Numbered from the stretch's first letter, positions 12,680 to 25,872 are shown. The stretch: 64,000 nt of DNA from Eucommia ulmoides (GCA_016647705.1 CM028333.1:23802243-23866242); one strand, 5' to 3'. Numbers and translations are program-made. Notes: a model not told the origin generated them from the letters alone.

Positions 12680-14108
12680 CTATGTAATTAATTATGAAAT
12701 CCCTTCATTTAATTAGGATTAAATATAAGTTTTTTTTTTTTTTTTTTTTTTTTTTTTAGTATAGTTTAAATATTTATCTATTTAGATAACAAATAAAAAA
12801 ATTGCAAAAGTTATATAATTAAATAACCAGTGTGTATGGAAATAGAATTAACCATTTCAATAATTAAAAAACAGTAAATCATCTATCTAATATAATTAGG
12901 AAATAATACTATGCCCATTCATAAAGAAAGTTTAGTGAATAACGCATACATACCACATTAGAAGGGACATTCTCTTTTTTCTTTCATTTTCCTTTGTAGT
13001 TTACTTCTTTATTTTGCATGGTTAAATGCTTATCCTTAAAAGAATGAAATGAATAACCACAAATAGTTAAAAGAAGTTCTAAAGCAATCAAAATGTATAA
13101 CTTATTAAAGTAGTAGAACTACATTCCCAACTTATATCACACAAATTTGAAGGGCCCTTGTAACCCTTCTACTTTATCTTAATATCAACAAACCATATCT
13201 CCAAGAATTCACGTGCTTAACAACTCATTCAATTTTAGAAAATTGATAGAAAAGATGTTATGTTGAGTTTGCACTTAAACATATTCATTTATTACCTTGG
13301 GTATAAAATATATATGTTTTAAAATTAGATTCGGGTTAAGTAATAGTAAGGTAAAAGTGAGCGGGGGTTAAGATTCTCTCTATATAATTAATTAGGAATA
13401 ATTTTTTTTTTTGTACCAATAATCAACTTTATAAAATTAGGATTTTCTTTAAATTAATTTTAATTAGGATTAAATATGAGATTTTGTTTTAGTGTAATTC
13501 AAGTATTTATTTGTTGTCTATAACAGATAAAAAAAATTGCAAAGTATAATAATGACATAAACATGGTGTGTAAAAATAGAATGAACCATGTTCGATCATT
13601 AAAAAAATAGTCAATCATCTATCTAATAGAATTACGAAATAATACTATAATCGTTCATAAAGAAATTTTAATAAATAACGCATACATATCACATTAGAAT
13701 GGACATTCTCTTTTCCCTTTCCTTTTCCTTTTGTAGTTTGCTTCTTTATTTGGCATGGCCAAATGTTTATCCTTATAAGAATTAAATGCATAACCACAAA
13801 TAGTTAAAAGAAGATCCAAACCAATCAAAATCTATAACCTTTTAAAGAAGTAGAACTACATTACTAAATTATATCACACAAATTTCAAGGAAAATTCCTT
13901 TTAACCCTTCTACTTTATCTTAATATGAACTAACCATATTCCCTAGATTTCATATGCTTAACAACTCATTCAATTTTATAGAATTGAAAAAAAAGATGTT
14001 ATGTTGAGCTTGCACTTAAACATATTAATTTATCACCTTTTAATATGAGGGTGTAAAATTAGATTGGGGTTAAGTGGTAATAAGATAAAAGTAATAGGGG
14101 TTAAAGGT
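12680..14108. repeat. Direct tandem duplication of about 700 bp
   Basis: Copy one (12680-13377) and copy two (13378-14108) align through their whole length. Shared blocks include AATTAATTAGGATTAAATAT-like sequence, CAATCATCTATCTAATA, ATAACGCATACATA, ACCCTTCTACTTTATCTTAATAT and a final GGTTAAGT block. Neither copy has coding potential. The array begins a few bases outside the proposed Helitron 5' end. Confidence 0.8.
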
Positions 14109-14109
14109 G

Positions 14110-15570
14110 ATTTGTCGAAAATCAAATAAGAATGAACAACCATTAACGGTTAGGAAAATATACCACATCAATAGAAAGATTTGAAACAATAAAAAAAATT
14201 ACTCAACAAAATTATAACATCCTTACTCTTGAAATACACATTACGTTGTATTCCTATTCGGTGTGAACTTCAACTTGGACATCTCTTTGTTGAAGAAATT
14301 CAACTTATCGAAATTTATGTATATAAATATAAAATAATAAATTAAATGGTTAAATGGATTATTTCCAATAAAGAATAATTTGACCAAACTGTTTCATTCA
14401 ATTCAGTAGTTTCTTGCATGAAAATACAAAAATGATTATTAAGATTCATTGTTAAAGAAAAAATTAATAAAATAAAAAACTTAAGATATAATGAAATTTA
14501 CATTTCCGTAAAGAGTTATTTTGTCCACTGGCAGTAATTAATAACTTGCAAAGATAAAACCTAAATAATAATATTTGATCAAATTAGTGAATAAAGACCT
14601 GCCTAATTTACAAAAAACAAATATTATAAAGGCTAATTTTTTAAAGTCCATCTTAGAAAATCGAAGTTGATCGAAATCCGAGCGATTGTAAAATGTACCT
14701 AATTGATCAAGAAATAATGGTGCCTATTTCCTTTGCCACGAATACTCTTAGAACAATTCAACGGATCTGAAAGAAGGAAAACATTCAGAGTGCATTCAAA
14801 GTGCATGAAAATATAACTTTTTTGGTGTTGCATTTATTCATTAGTATATTATTTGCTCCATCAGTCACATTTTAATCCAAGTATCCTGTGATTTATGTTC
14901 ATAAAAACTCAAATTGCCAATAGCTAATTAAGTGCTTTTATTCTTCCTTTGGGTAGTTCAATTTCATACAGTGCTCTGTTATATTAATGTACATAATAAA
15001 TTTTGGGGGAGTTTATGTAAATGATCTACCCGCATATACACGTAAAAGAACTCAACAACAATTGATTCTCATGATGTCTCAAATCAGAAGCCTACAAATA
15101 TTAAATATATACTGAATGTATGCCACATATGTGAAATTACAAATCAAAAGACAAAATTTCTTAATTATTGAAAATGTAACTTCAAACTTTAGGTAATGGT
15201 GTTATTCATGACCGATGCATACAAAATTAGAGAAAAAGAGCAAAAATGTTACCTGATAGAATTCCATATCGTGAAGTAAAGTGTGAAGAAGAGTCTAGGT
15301 GAGCTCTGTTGACATGCACTCCAAATTTTCAATTATCTCATCCACTTCTTGCTGCACATACGAACAAATAACTGCCCATTTCTATCGTCAAAATATTTAT
15401 TACTAGCACTTCAAGAAATTTCGTTCATCAGATCTAATGGATCTGTTGAATTGAACTATCCATCATACCTCCATTTCTTCAAAAAAAAATAAAAATAAAT
15501 AACCCTAAATTCTCACATTCACCCGAACTATTTTCAATTTTTTTTACCAACAGGGCCTCAATTCTACAGA
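14110..15570. other. AT-rich non-coding sequence
   Basis: No open frame of note. A CAG|GTAACA splice-donor-like junction on the minus strand near 15250 hints at degraded exons, but no protein family is recognisable. Confidence 0.4.
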
Positions 15571-15574
15571 AATT

Positions 15575-15945
15575 TGAGAACAATTCAGAAATGTTTGTTC
15601 ACAAATATGGCAGCAGAACAGAAACAAAAACATAATTCAAATCTAGGACATGACAAATCACAAAGACATATGGATTTGACATGAAAATTATCTACCCGCA
15701 TACATAAAATCAAACATGAAGTTAGGGATAACATTCTCTAAGAAAAACTGATGCAGACTCAAATAGCAGCATGACAGAATCAGAAACAAAAAATTGAGAA
15801 CAATTTAGAAATGTTTATTCTCAAATATGGCAGTAGAACATAAACAGAAACAGAATTCAAATCTAGGACATGATAAATCACAAAATTATATAGTTTTGAT
15901 ATGAAAATTATCTACCCGCATGCATAAAATCAAACATTATTAGAG
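15575..15945. repeat. Tandem repeat, period about 221 bp, nearly two copies
   Basis: The blocks GAGAACAATTCAGAAATGTT, ATATGGCAGCAGAAC and AATTATCTACCCGCAT at 15575-15700 recur with few changes at 15796-15920. Fragments of the same unit (CAAGAAAAACTGATGCAGAC) appear again near 16110. Confidence 0.7.
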
Positions 15946-17431
15946 ATTCTGTTTCACATTGACATTATTAGCTAAATTTCATAAAATTAGGGATTTTGTT
16001 TCAAACGAATCTGTTGACATTATTGACTCTAATCTGTTGCAAACAATGCAATTCATGGGCAATTAATTAGCTAAGCCCTAAACTGAACAAACCTTATATT
16101 TCAAACAACATTCTCCAAGAAAAACTGATGCAGACTTGCATAGCTAAAAAAAAATATAGCAAAATATTAACAGAAGTAATCCCAGTGCATTTACATACTC
16201 ACTTAACAATATAGAATCTGTAAAGAACCAATTAACCCTAATTCTTTAGCCAAACTAAAACAAAAACAAATTTTAGAACGATAAACAAATTTCTTAAACA
16301 ATTAAATATATTAGCACCGATGAAATTGCAAAATATCACTTCATCACCGATGTTTTCACTTTCCAATCATTTCTTGGGGTCCAAAAATAAGATAACATTG
16401 TTGCAATTAAAATATTTATTCATAAGAACTAAAACAAAATACCTAAGAAATATGGATTAAAATCAGAACTTTTTAGAAAACAACTGCTCAGCCTTCTCTT
16501 CACGAATCTGGTTACAAAAACAAACATAAGGATTACTAAGATATCTAATTGAGTAAAACCTTCAAAAATTACTGAGAAAAACAACAACAGAAAAAGCAAC
16601 GCTAGATTCTTCAATAAGCAAATCTGAGGCTCCAACGACGTACTTTAATTAGAGGTTTCGTACATTCTAAGGCATAAAATCATAACCAATATCCACAAAG
16701 AAGATATGAATTGAAGCCAGGGGAAGAGAGAAATGAGTGACACTGGCAATGACAATAAAATCTAGAATGACCGCTAAGGCTAGGAGCGAATCGAAGGATA
16801 AGCATCGCTAAGAGGAGCGAAGCGAATGGTAATGGTGATTGAACGGGATGGCGATGATGGCGATAGAACGAGATGGTGATGGCCAAGGGATAGGAGTTAA
16901 ATTCTTGATCTGGATCAGAGATCAATCTGTGATCGCAAACTGAGAAAATCGGAGGTAATCGGAAGTAAACGGAGCCAATATCTGAGAAAAGTATACCAAA
17001 AGGCAGCGTCGATTACCTAATTGATCTGGATCTGAATCAATTCCTCTACCATGAAATGAAAGAAGAAAATCAGAGGTAAATTCTTGGTTCTGGATCTGAG
17101 ATCAATCGGAGAAAATCAGAGGTAAAAATGTACCTGAAGGCAACATTTGATCGAAGAGACAATGACAGTGACGGCAGTTGCGGATGCGATGGAGATGGCG
17201 AGGCAACGACGACGGCAACGGCAATAGCGGATGCACTGGGGATGGCGAGAGTGACGGAGACGATAGATTAGGAATGGATCTGAAGAGGAAAGATGGAGGT
17301 CAAGCTTTGGGAATGGAGATGGTGATAAGATTGAGGGAGAAAATAGGTCGGTGTCGATTTTGGCGAGATTGTGAGAGATTTGGGGGTTTATTTGTAGATA
17401 GGGAAACTACGAAGTGTTGTGACTTGATAGA
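15946..17431 (-). other. Repeat-derived DNA ending in a Helitron-type 5' terminus
   Basis: The minus strand reads A|TCTATCAAGTCACAACACTT from 17431, homologous in layout to the 5' end proposed at 12673. GATCTGGATC- and GATGGCGATGG-rich DNA lies just inside, as in 12189-12560. No matching 3' terminus was found between 12680 and 17431, so this may be a truncated third Helitron. It may also mean the large Helitron truly ends here. Open frames of 68-90 codons show only low-complexity composition. Confidence 0.45.
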
Positions 17432-17449
17432 TTTTAAAAATAATATTTA

Positions 17450-17880
17450 ATCTCAACCGTTGGATCAAAACAATCCAGCGGTCAAAAATGATAAAAAAAT
17501 CTCAGCCCATGATTTAATTTGATTTGATGGCCAAAAATGTCTCTTGTATCATTCAATTTTGACCGTTAGATATTCGATCTAAGGGTCTAAAATGTGTCCA
17601 GATTCAATCTCAGTCGTCCGATATCTGATCTAACGGCTCAAAATGTCTCAAAATAAAAATATGTTGTGATTTATAAATAGATATATCTCTCAAAACCCTC
17701 CTCTCTGAAACACTAATTATTCTCCCTGAAACTGATTTTTATCTCTGACAAGGAAAATGTTGATTTCTATTGTCAATGCCTCATCACGCCTCCCTGTTGA
17801 TTGTCGTCTCCTATCACCTCCACCATCAAAGTACTTACAACTATCAACTTTTTCACCGCAATATTGATCACCGTACAGGT
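17450..17880 (+). promoter_or_regulatory. Orphan promoter and first-exon-like region
   Basis: Three imperfect copies of a TCTCAACCGTTGGATC-type motif (17452, 17500, 17610) are followed by TTTATAAATAGA near 17670. A CT-rich leader and an ATG at 17758 opening a 37-codon frame come next, then a CAG|GTATGA donor-like junction near 17878. This looks like a plant core promoter with a short first exon, but no downstream gene is visible before the Helitron at 18654. Confidence 0.3.
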
Positions 17881-17889
17881 ATGATTTTG

Positions 17890-18653
17890 TGATCTCTATG
17901 TTGATTTAGGTTTGAGTAGTCTCTCTCTCTCTCTCTCGTTGGAGCATGTTCATGTTTTCTCTATTTTAAGTAATAGTTCAATTTGGTGAGTTTCTTACAT
18001 TATATTTTCATTATATATTTTTTTACTGGAATTCAGGGTTTGATTCATGATATTTTTAAATCGAATTTGCATTAGATTTGGAGTGTTACATTCATGCACA
18101 AACTCACAATCTGTCTTTTCATCTTATCCAAAACAATTCTAGTGACATTTAAATGTAAGGCTGAACATTCATGAAGGAGAAGTTATTCTTGCTGAGTTTT
18201 TTCATTCAGATACGTTTATGCGTTTCAGATCTAGCTCTTTTTGTAACAGTATCAATATTGTATTTTTCTCTTGTTCTTTTAATCTAAATTCAAATTTATA
18301 TTACGCTTCTTTCAATGAATGAAGTGCTCGAGAAAACAAAACTTAATTTGTGATTCAGATTCTAATATTGTTCCGAATTTTCTTCATCAATTAATCAATC
18401 CATTAGCTCATATTTTCAATAATCCAAATGCTAAATTCTAAATTCTTCATCTTTTGTTTATGGATTTTAATATTCTGTAAAAATATTATTTAAAATCAAA
18501 TTTGTTCCCCCCCCCCCCCAAAAAAAAAACTTCATAATTACTATTATTATTATTATTATTATTTATTTATTTATTTTAGTTTTTGTTATTGTGATTTATA
18601 CATGGAAAGTTAGTTTTATTTCCTCAATTTATACAGGGCAATTTATGTTAACA
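17890..18653. other. AT-rich non-coding sequence
   Basis: Contains (CT)n near 17922, a C9A9 run near 18508 and an (ATT)n/(ATTT)n tract near 18540-18580. No gene supported. Confidence 0.5.
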
Positions 18654-20379
18654 CTAGCGCATAACCCGTGCCTGTAGGCAAGGGTATAAAAAAAATTAAA
18701 CCTAAAAAAATTAACATATTCATTTATATTTATAAAACATTCTAAACATGTTTCAAAAAAAATAATTAACATTTAAATATCATTACCAACAAACAATGTA
18801 TATTACAATTAACATTATCAATTTCGAGAGATAGTACCTCGATGAACTAACCTTAAGAAACTGCATAGCAAGGAACATGAACTCTAAGTTCACTTCCTCA
18901 CATTGCTCTCATTTGTCTGAGCAACCAAACAAACAGAAAAAGGGGATGTCAATTTAAGCTGGAGGCAGAAGTTCAAGAAAATAACTCCCGATAATACCTT
19001 ACCCAAACGCACGGTTACAGTATATTCAAGATTCAATAAGGGTAAGAAAAAGGGCCTCATAGTAATAAGTTAGTTATCATTTGTTCATTTTTTATTTATT
19101 TATTTTTTTCCTTCTCTTTTCATCGAAGAAGAAGAAATTGTTTAAGAAGAACCATATAAAAAATTACCTAGCCATTTTCGGAATCAACAATCAAAAGGGG
19201 AAAATTCAAGATTTGAATGCAGCAAAAACATAACTCCCCTCATCTGACCTTCTTCTTCCTCCTAACTCCTCCAAACCTAACCCTAGGTTTTGAATGGTGT
19301 AAACCATGTTACCTGTTAACTATTAGAGGGTTATCAAAAGCAAAGCTAAGAGAAGAATATCAACGAAAAAGATGAATAGAAATTCAAGCAAAAATAAAAA
19401 AGAAAACTTACATTGGGAGAAGAACAATCTCAAAACAAAACATGATCTTACCCATCAGCAATGAAATCGAAGAACACTATTTGCAGAAATTTCTCACAAA
19501 TAGACCTTCAATTAACCTTAATCTTCCAAACAACAACATGAATTCTTCAACAAATAATCAATTTCATCATCCCCAGCCTCTCTTATAATCTGAAACCATA
19601 AGATTAATAGAAAAACGATTTGAGTCAAAATCCAACGAAAAGCATACAAAGCAAGGCAACAAAAATTATCTGATCAATTGGTTTATTTTCCAAACACCAT
19701 TTAAGGAAATAGAAAAATTAGGAACAGAGACAGTAATCAGGGAACAGAAACACTAGAATACGAAAAATAACATAAATAGAAACAAATTTTTTGGAACATA
19801 TCAAAATTAATAGAGAGACATCACCAAAACAATTAAACACTCCAGACCGAAATATATATGGAGAAAATAATTCATCATATGAATGAACAAAGAATAGATT
19901 GATTACTTACCAAAACAATTGAACATTCCAAACCGAAATATGCACACATCATAAACCAAAACAAACAAACCAAAATATACATGGAGAAAATAATTTATCG
20001 TTTGAAAAAACAAAGAATCATTTGCTTACATACCGAAACAGCGATCAGCTACGTTCTCTATACATCATTCAAACAAATCTAAAAAACTGTGAACAAACAA
20101 CAAATTGTGGTCAGATCTAAAAATCTTGATATACCGATAGCAAGATACCAAAATAATTAAGCAAATTATACAAAGATCAATGAGTGTTCTATCATATTCT
20201 CTTCCTATATTGCACGATGGGGTTGCTAGGGTACGATGATGCATATAGAGAAAATAAAGAGAAAGCCAGATTCAAACTCCATTGACCAATTAAGATATTC
20301 AAGAAATCAACCAAAATCAAATAGAAACACACACACTAAACAAACAACACCCAAGTGTAGACTAGTAGACACTATGATG

Positions 20380-20435
<56 letters not shown>

Positions 20436-20899
20436 AGCAGAGCAAAGTAGAGCAAATCTCATAATATTGTATACAAAAATAAAGTAAAGCTATAAAATCA
20501 CATCCATTACTATTAAAAAAAAAAATTCTAGAAACCTGGGAGGGTGGGAGATCGAAGTTGAGAACATGGTAACGGTGGGAGCTCGAAGCAAATCTGGAAT
20601 TCGTGAGTTGGATAGAGAGAGGGAGCGATGGTCCATGATGGTGATGCTAAGATAGAGGTTAGCAGCGGCGATGGCCAGTGTTTCGTGGAGTTCAAACTGA
20701 AGTGGTGGAGGTGAGAAATCAAGAGGGTTCATGGCGCGATGGTGATGGTGATGGCGATGGCGACGATGGAGGCGGTGGAGGAGTGGTCGGCGTTACTGGA
20801 GGAGTAGACGACGATGGGCGATGGGGCGGTGATGGAGATTATAAAGAGTGGTTGATATTTACTTAGAGCACTTATGTACGTCCTGTTTTATTTTATAGA
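18654..20899 (-). mobile_element. Non-autonomous Helitron
   Basis: On the minus strand the element starts A|TCTATAAAATAAAACAGG at 20899 and ends CAGGCACGGGTTATGCGCTAG|T at 18654. The TGCCTACAGGCA sequence forms a perfect terminal hairpin about 12 nt from the end. The terminus matches that of the 2021 Helitron at nearly every base outside the loop. There is no Rep or helicase; the inside is AT-rich with an A-tract and GATGGCG-rich DNA near the 5' end. Both flanks fit insertion between A (18653) and T (20900). Confidence 0.8.
20381..20435 (+). repeat. Poly(A) tract, over 50 bases
   Basis: Uninterrupted A run inside the non-autonomous Helitron. It creates a spurious polylysine open frame. Confidence 0.95.
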
Positions 20900-20956
20900 T
20901 TATACATTGATTGGAGTTTTTCTATTTATGTTTTGGTTAGGTTTGCGAAAGACATT

Positions 20957-23815
20957 ATCGGTTTCACACAAAATCATTCATTAAAATCAAAATAACATAG
21001 TTTTTTTACAATCTAATTATATATTCAGATTCGTCTAAATAAGATCTTCAAAATTGTTGATCCTAAGATTTTAATGGACAATTAAAGGTTGATATTTTTT
21101 ATGGAACTAAGGATTTTATTGAGTGTTTCAGTTTCTTAATTCCAGTGGTGAAAATGATCATGAAGATATTGTGGGAATGCTAAAGATGATGAAAGATTAA
21201 GAATTTGAAAAAATTGAAGAACCTAGGAAAAACAACTCAAGTTAAATTCTAACTCTTAATATCCCAATTAGAATCACACACGACATAAAATAATTTTTAT
21301 AAATATGTGTATTTTTTATAGGATTCTAATTAGTTAAATTATTTTCTCATATGTGTAATTGAAAAATAAATATTGATAATTAATTAAAATTGAATTTAAG
21401 AATTTAGTGGAACTAACTGAGAAAAGAAATCGGTTAAAGGGGCGAAAACGTTGAAGAAAATGGATTAAAAAATGAATTTAGAAGAACTTCCCAGTATTGA
21501 CCAGTCGACAAGTAAGTCGACCGAAGTATAGAATGTGAAGTTGTTGAATCTCTCGATCGACAGGTAGGTCGACCTGAGTTTAAATGGTAAACTCTCTAAA
21601 TTGATCAATCGACAGAGAGGTCGACCTGTGACCAAAAGTGAAACTCTCTGAATCTTTAGGTCGACAGATAGGTCGACTCATGAAACTCTATGAATCGTCC
21701 GATCGACAGTTGAAGTATGAGCGGTCGACTGATGGGAGAAGAATTTTTGGCTTGGCTACATCCTGAATCGATCGGTCAATAAGTGACCCTTGGCCAGTTG
21801 ACTTATGGGACTATTTCAGGATTTTGTGAAATTCTGGATTTTATTCTAAAAGTAGCCATTACTAGCCTTTTTTTGTTAAGATTTCCGAGATATCTTAAGA
21901 ATCTGAAGTGTTTTTAGTTATTTAAATGATATCTAAGTGTTCCTGTAGATATGGTTCAAGTATTTTTGATATTTCTCAATTTGGTACGTATAATTCTTTT
22001 AATCATATTCAATTGTGTTTAAAGAAAAAAATTGAGGAACTTAATTGAAAGTTTTAAAAGATATTTTTGAGTGAATTATATCATAAATGAATCATTATGA
22101 TATAAAGGATCTATTGGTACAATTAAACGTCATGATTCATGGGAACTAGCCGTTGGAGGGCTTGTTTTATTCTCTTTTAAATATACCTGCGTTTTTTTAC
22201 ATTTGAGAAAGACACATCTAGAGAATTATTCTGAACTATTCAACTTTTGAACTTTCTAAGAGTTATTATACTGAGTGTATTGTGAGATCTTTCTTGAGAT
22301 TTGTTCTTGAGAAATATTTGTTGTAGATTATTGCTACTACTAATCTAAAGTGTCATTGTTATTCTAATCATTATTCTTTCGGTGGTTTCTTGGTGAGATT
22401 GTTCTAAGTTATTTGTTTACTTGCTATAATTATTATTTACTTGGAATTTGATCTTTGAAATTGTTTTTCGATTTTTTTTTGAAAAATATTGTTTGAAACA
22501 ATTTCTTGAAGAAATCTGATTACGTGCTCAATTACGTGCTACCTCTTTTTTTTTTTTTTGTGTAAAATCAGATTTTAAATATATCACTTTTTTATTATTA
22601 GTTTTGGGATATTAATTGAGTTCTAATTTATCTCGGGTAGTAGAAGTTCCGAGTGAGAAAAATCATTTATCAATTTGTAATTGGTGAGTTGAGTGACGAA
22701 TTGAATACTATTGGAAGTATTTAATCAAAGGGTATCTGGTTTCAATCTCTTTCTGTAAAGAGATTGAGATAGTAATTCTTTCTTGATTGAATTGATTTGT
22801 AAGCAATTTTGTAACAGTTCAATCCTTACTGGGTAAAAGGATATTTGGAATGTTTGTGAGGTTTTGATTCTTTAGTTTAAGGTACAAAAAGAATTAGATT
22901 ATTCTTGAGCTTGTAAAAAGTAGAGGTTATTCTTGAGCTTGGGAAAAAGAATTTGTAAAGGTTGATTCTGAGCCTGCGAAAAGAATCATTGTGAGGGTTT
23001 GGTTCCTACCTTTAAAAGAATCTTAAGTTTAGTGGGTGCGACACTCTATGGAGCTCGGGGGACTTGATTAGCCAAGAGTAGCTTGGTGAACCAGTATGAA
23101 TTTCTGGTGTGCCGTTATTTTTCATTATTTATTTTTGTTATTTGGTGTGCACTTAGTTGATATTATATTTTCGCTGTTATATAAAGATAATAATTAATTT
23201 AGAATTAAAATTAATTATTTGGGTTTTTGAAGTATTTTTTTTTATAATTTTTTATCTACCCAATTCACTCTCCTTCTTGGGTAGCTCACTGGGCCAACAA
23301 AAATGATATCACATTCACTATTTTTTGTCATTAGTTTTATATTTGTATTACATACAACATGGTACTTCAAGAATTTTTAGTTTAACTTTCATGTTACATT
23401 CAACATGGCACTTCTAGAATTTTTAATTTTCACATTCATGTGACAAATAACATGGTCTTATACATTATCAAAACATAATTAAGTGTTACATTCAACTTCC
23501 AAATCACATTTACCAGTAAATTATATTACGTTCAACACGCATATAATTTGTGTTATTATCAACATTAATTGATTTTATTTCTAGCACATTAGATTTTATA
23601 TTTAACACTTACAGGGATACACAAATTGTAGCGATATTATTTATAATATTAACATCAATGTTAATTATCGAATGTTATATTCAACATTCGTTCCCACACG
23701 GCCTATAAAAATGTTACATCTAACATTCATATGAAATACACTTTACACCTCTAGAAAAGTGATTAATATCTTATTTTAAAGAGGATGATTCTCTGATGAT
23801 TATTATGTAAAAAAA
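20957..23815 (+). repeat. Repeat X, copy 1 (split by the solo LTR)
   Basis: X is present as 20957-21054 and 23300-23815. The joined halves match, in inverted orientation, the continuous copy at 47450-47993: GGTTTCACA..., ATATTCAGATTC, ATCTTCAA, then ATGATATCACATT, and repeated TTACATTCAACAT motifs. Nature unknown; no coding capacity. Confidence 0.75.
21055..23299 (+). mobile_element. Solo LTR (copia-like terminus), TSD AAAAT
   Basis: The 2245-bp element starts TGTTGATCC and ends GGGCCAACA, so it has TG...CA termini with TGTTG/CAACA inverted ends. The 5-bp direct repeat AAAAT flanks it (21050-21054 and 23300-23304). The region 21500-21800 has repeated GTCGAC-containing motifs. The last 50 bp holds a CTACCC...GGGTAG pair around CAATTCACTC, as in many Ty1/copia LTR ends. 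No internal region is present, so it is a solo LTR. It interrupts repeat X, whose halves lie on either side. Confidence 0.85.
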
Positions 23816-24239
23816 GAAAAAATAGTTTTTCAACAATAGATTTGTGATCAAATTCGCTTGTTTTGTTTTCAACTATTTGATCAAAAGTTTCATGATTTGT
23901 CCACGTTTTTAGGAGCCATTGTAAACTGAAATGTAATTCCGCCTATATTAGGAAGTTATCGTATCATTAAATAGGGATATTTTAGTCCAAGATTTGGCAA
24001 AAAGAGTTATCGGTGCAAAAAAAAAAAAAGAGTTGAAATGGTAGTTTTTACCCTCAAAAGGGAGTACCTCGTACGTGCCCCTTATTTTTACTGTACTTTT
24101 ATGCTTGGATTATTGTTGGTAACTATGTTATGTCAAAAAACTACAAGTAATGCATAGGCGGAGTTTAGTTCAAGTTAATTCTTGAAAGATGTTTTTTGTT
24201 TTTAATAAAATAAGAAAGAATGATTGAGATGCTATAAGT
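23816..24239. other. Non-coding intergenic sequence
   Basis: AT-rich; nothing recognisable beyond an A-tract near 24020. Confidence 0.4.
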
Positions 24240-24790
24240 TTTGAATGTGAAGTATAGAGTTTTAAAACTTTGTACCCCTGATATTTACATCGTCAAATTT
24301 CTTAATTAAGCCATTACACTCCAAGTCATTATCGTCATTACAATTTTGGACGGCAAACAATCACCTACCATGCATGTGATTGTTTTTAAGATACTTTGTG
24401 GTAAATTTCAGCCTCATCCTTCTCTCATATTCTCCTTCTTGCCAAATATTCATAAATATACATATAACATAATATACAGAGAGAGAGAGAGATTTTTTAT
24501 TTATTTATTTATTTGATGAAATTTGCAAGGAAAGAAGAAAGATATTAGAAATGCTCATAAAGTCTCCTTAAAAATAGTTGGCTGCACCGACTTGACTTTT
24601 TGTTGTCCAAAATTACAATGCATTTATTGATTTAGACTAAAATAGAATATTTATGAAACTTCAGGGTATTATGTGTTTAAATTGCTACTACAGGGACCAA
24701 AGTGAAATAATGGTCAAACTTTAAAGATGTAGTATGCCAAGACCCCGTGAAGTATTAGTTACATTAGTTCTTATTTACCTACATAAACTT
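24240..24790. repeat. Imperfect foldback repeat
   Basis: ATTACAATTTTGGACGGCAAAC near 24338-24359 pairs with TTTTTGTTGTCCAAAATTACAATG near 24598-24622, and flanking blocks pair more weakly. The right half also matches 50830-51000 in the opposite orientation, so it belongs to a dispersed family. Ends and target duplication not resolved. Confidence 0.45.
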
Positions 24791-24899
24791 ATAATAGTGC
24801 CTTTAAACACTGGTATACTCTAGTAAATAGATAAATTATATCGGAAGCCATCAATTTGTGATTTATTTAAAACAAGTTCCTAAGTTTTCTAAATTATAT

Positions 24900-25537
24900 C
24901 TAGGGATAGAAGAAAAAACACCGAACCGACGGGTAACCCAGAGAAACTGAACCAAATAATCCGATTTTGAAACCGACTAAATGGTTTGATTGCGGTTTTG
25001 ATTTTGAAATTAGAAACCGAAGAGATTTTGAATTTGCTTTTGGGATAGTAATCGCGAAACTAATATTTTAAATATATTTTTACAATATATATACTCACTT
25101 TTTTTTATATATTTACAATTTTACTCCATATAATTTTACTCCATATATATATGTGTGTTTATTTATTATAACAATTATGGTTACAATCATTGTATTTAAT
25201 TATGATTAGAAATAAACAATTAATAGTTTTGTGTTCTAATTTTATTCTTTGGAATCTATGTTTTATATTTTAGTTATACTTTTGTTTATATATATAAAAT
25301 AACGGTCCACAGTTTTGTGGTTTTAGTTTTGGTTTTGATTTTTTATAAAATTAAAAAATCTTAAATGGTTTCGCAGTTTTAATTTTAGTTTTATTTAAAT
25401 TTAAACAGTTCGGTTTTAAAACTGTTTAAAAAATAAAAAATAAAACGATTTTGGTGCGGTTTTGATTTGATATATGTCTAACGATTTTAGTTTTGGCTTT
25501 ATGTGAAACCGAACCGAAACCGAAGCGTTGACATCCC
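24900..25537. mobile_element. hAT-like non-autonomous element
   Basis: The ends read CTAGGGATAG and ACATCCC, with inner CCGAACC / GGTTCGG blocks forming degenerate terminal inverted repeats. The flanking octamers AATTATAT and AATCATAT match at seven of eight bases. The 8-bp duplication and GGGATGTCAA...CGGTTCGG style fit hAT-derived elements. No coding. Confidence 0.55.
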
Positions 25538-25872
25538 AATCATATCAACTTATTGTGACTTTAATTTGTATCAATTCTCATCTCTTAAAGATGAAAGGAT
25601 GGTTATAAAAACCAAATGATAAGTTGGTTAAAACAATGAATGACTCAATAAATATGCAATTTACTCTTAATTTTTCCTACACCTAAACAATTGAAGGAAA
25701 TATATATAAATATAACCCAAATATTACTTTGCCCCTTCCTGATGGATGAAAACTTAATAATAACAATAAGAATTACATATCGTTCACCACATAGTTTTTG
25801 AATCGTAAACTTACAGTCTAATGATTTCGAATCAATTTTCGATTGAATCATCCAAATTGTTATTTAAATTGG

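Noticed and set aside
20236-20487. 83-codon open frame ending in a polylysine run
   Set aside because: Created by a poly(A) tract of more than 50 bases inside the short Helitron; no protein-like sequence elsewhere in it.
20678-20866. Gly/Asp-rich frame
   Set aside because: Product of GATGGTGATGG-type low-complexity DNA; no conserved motif.
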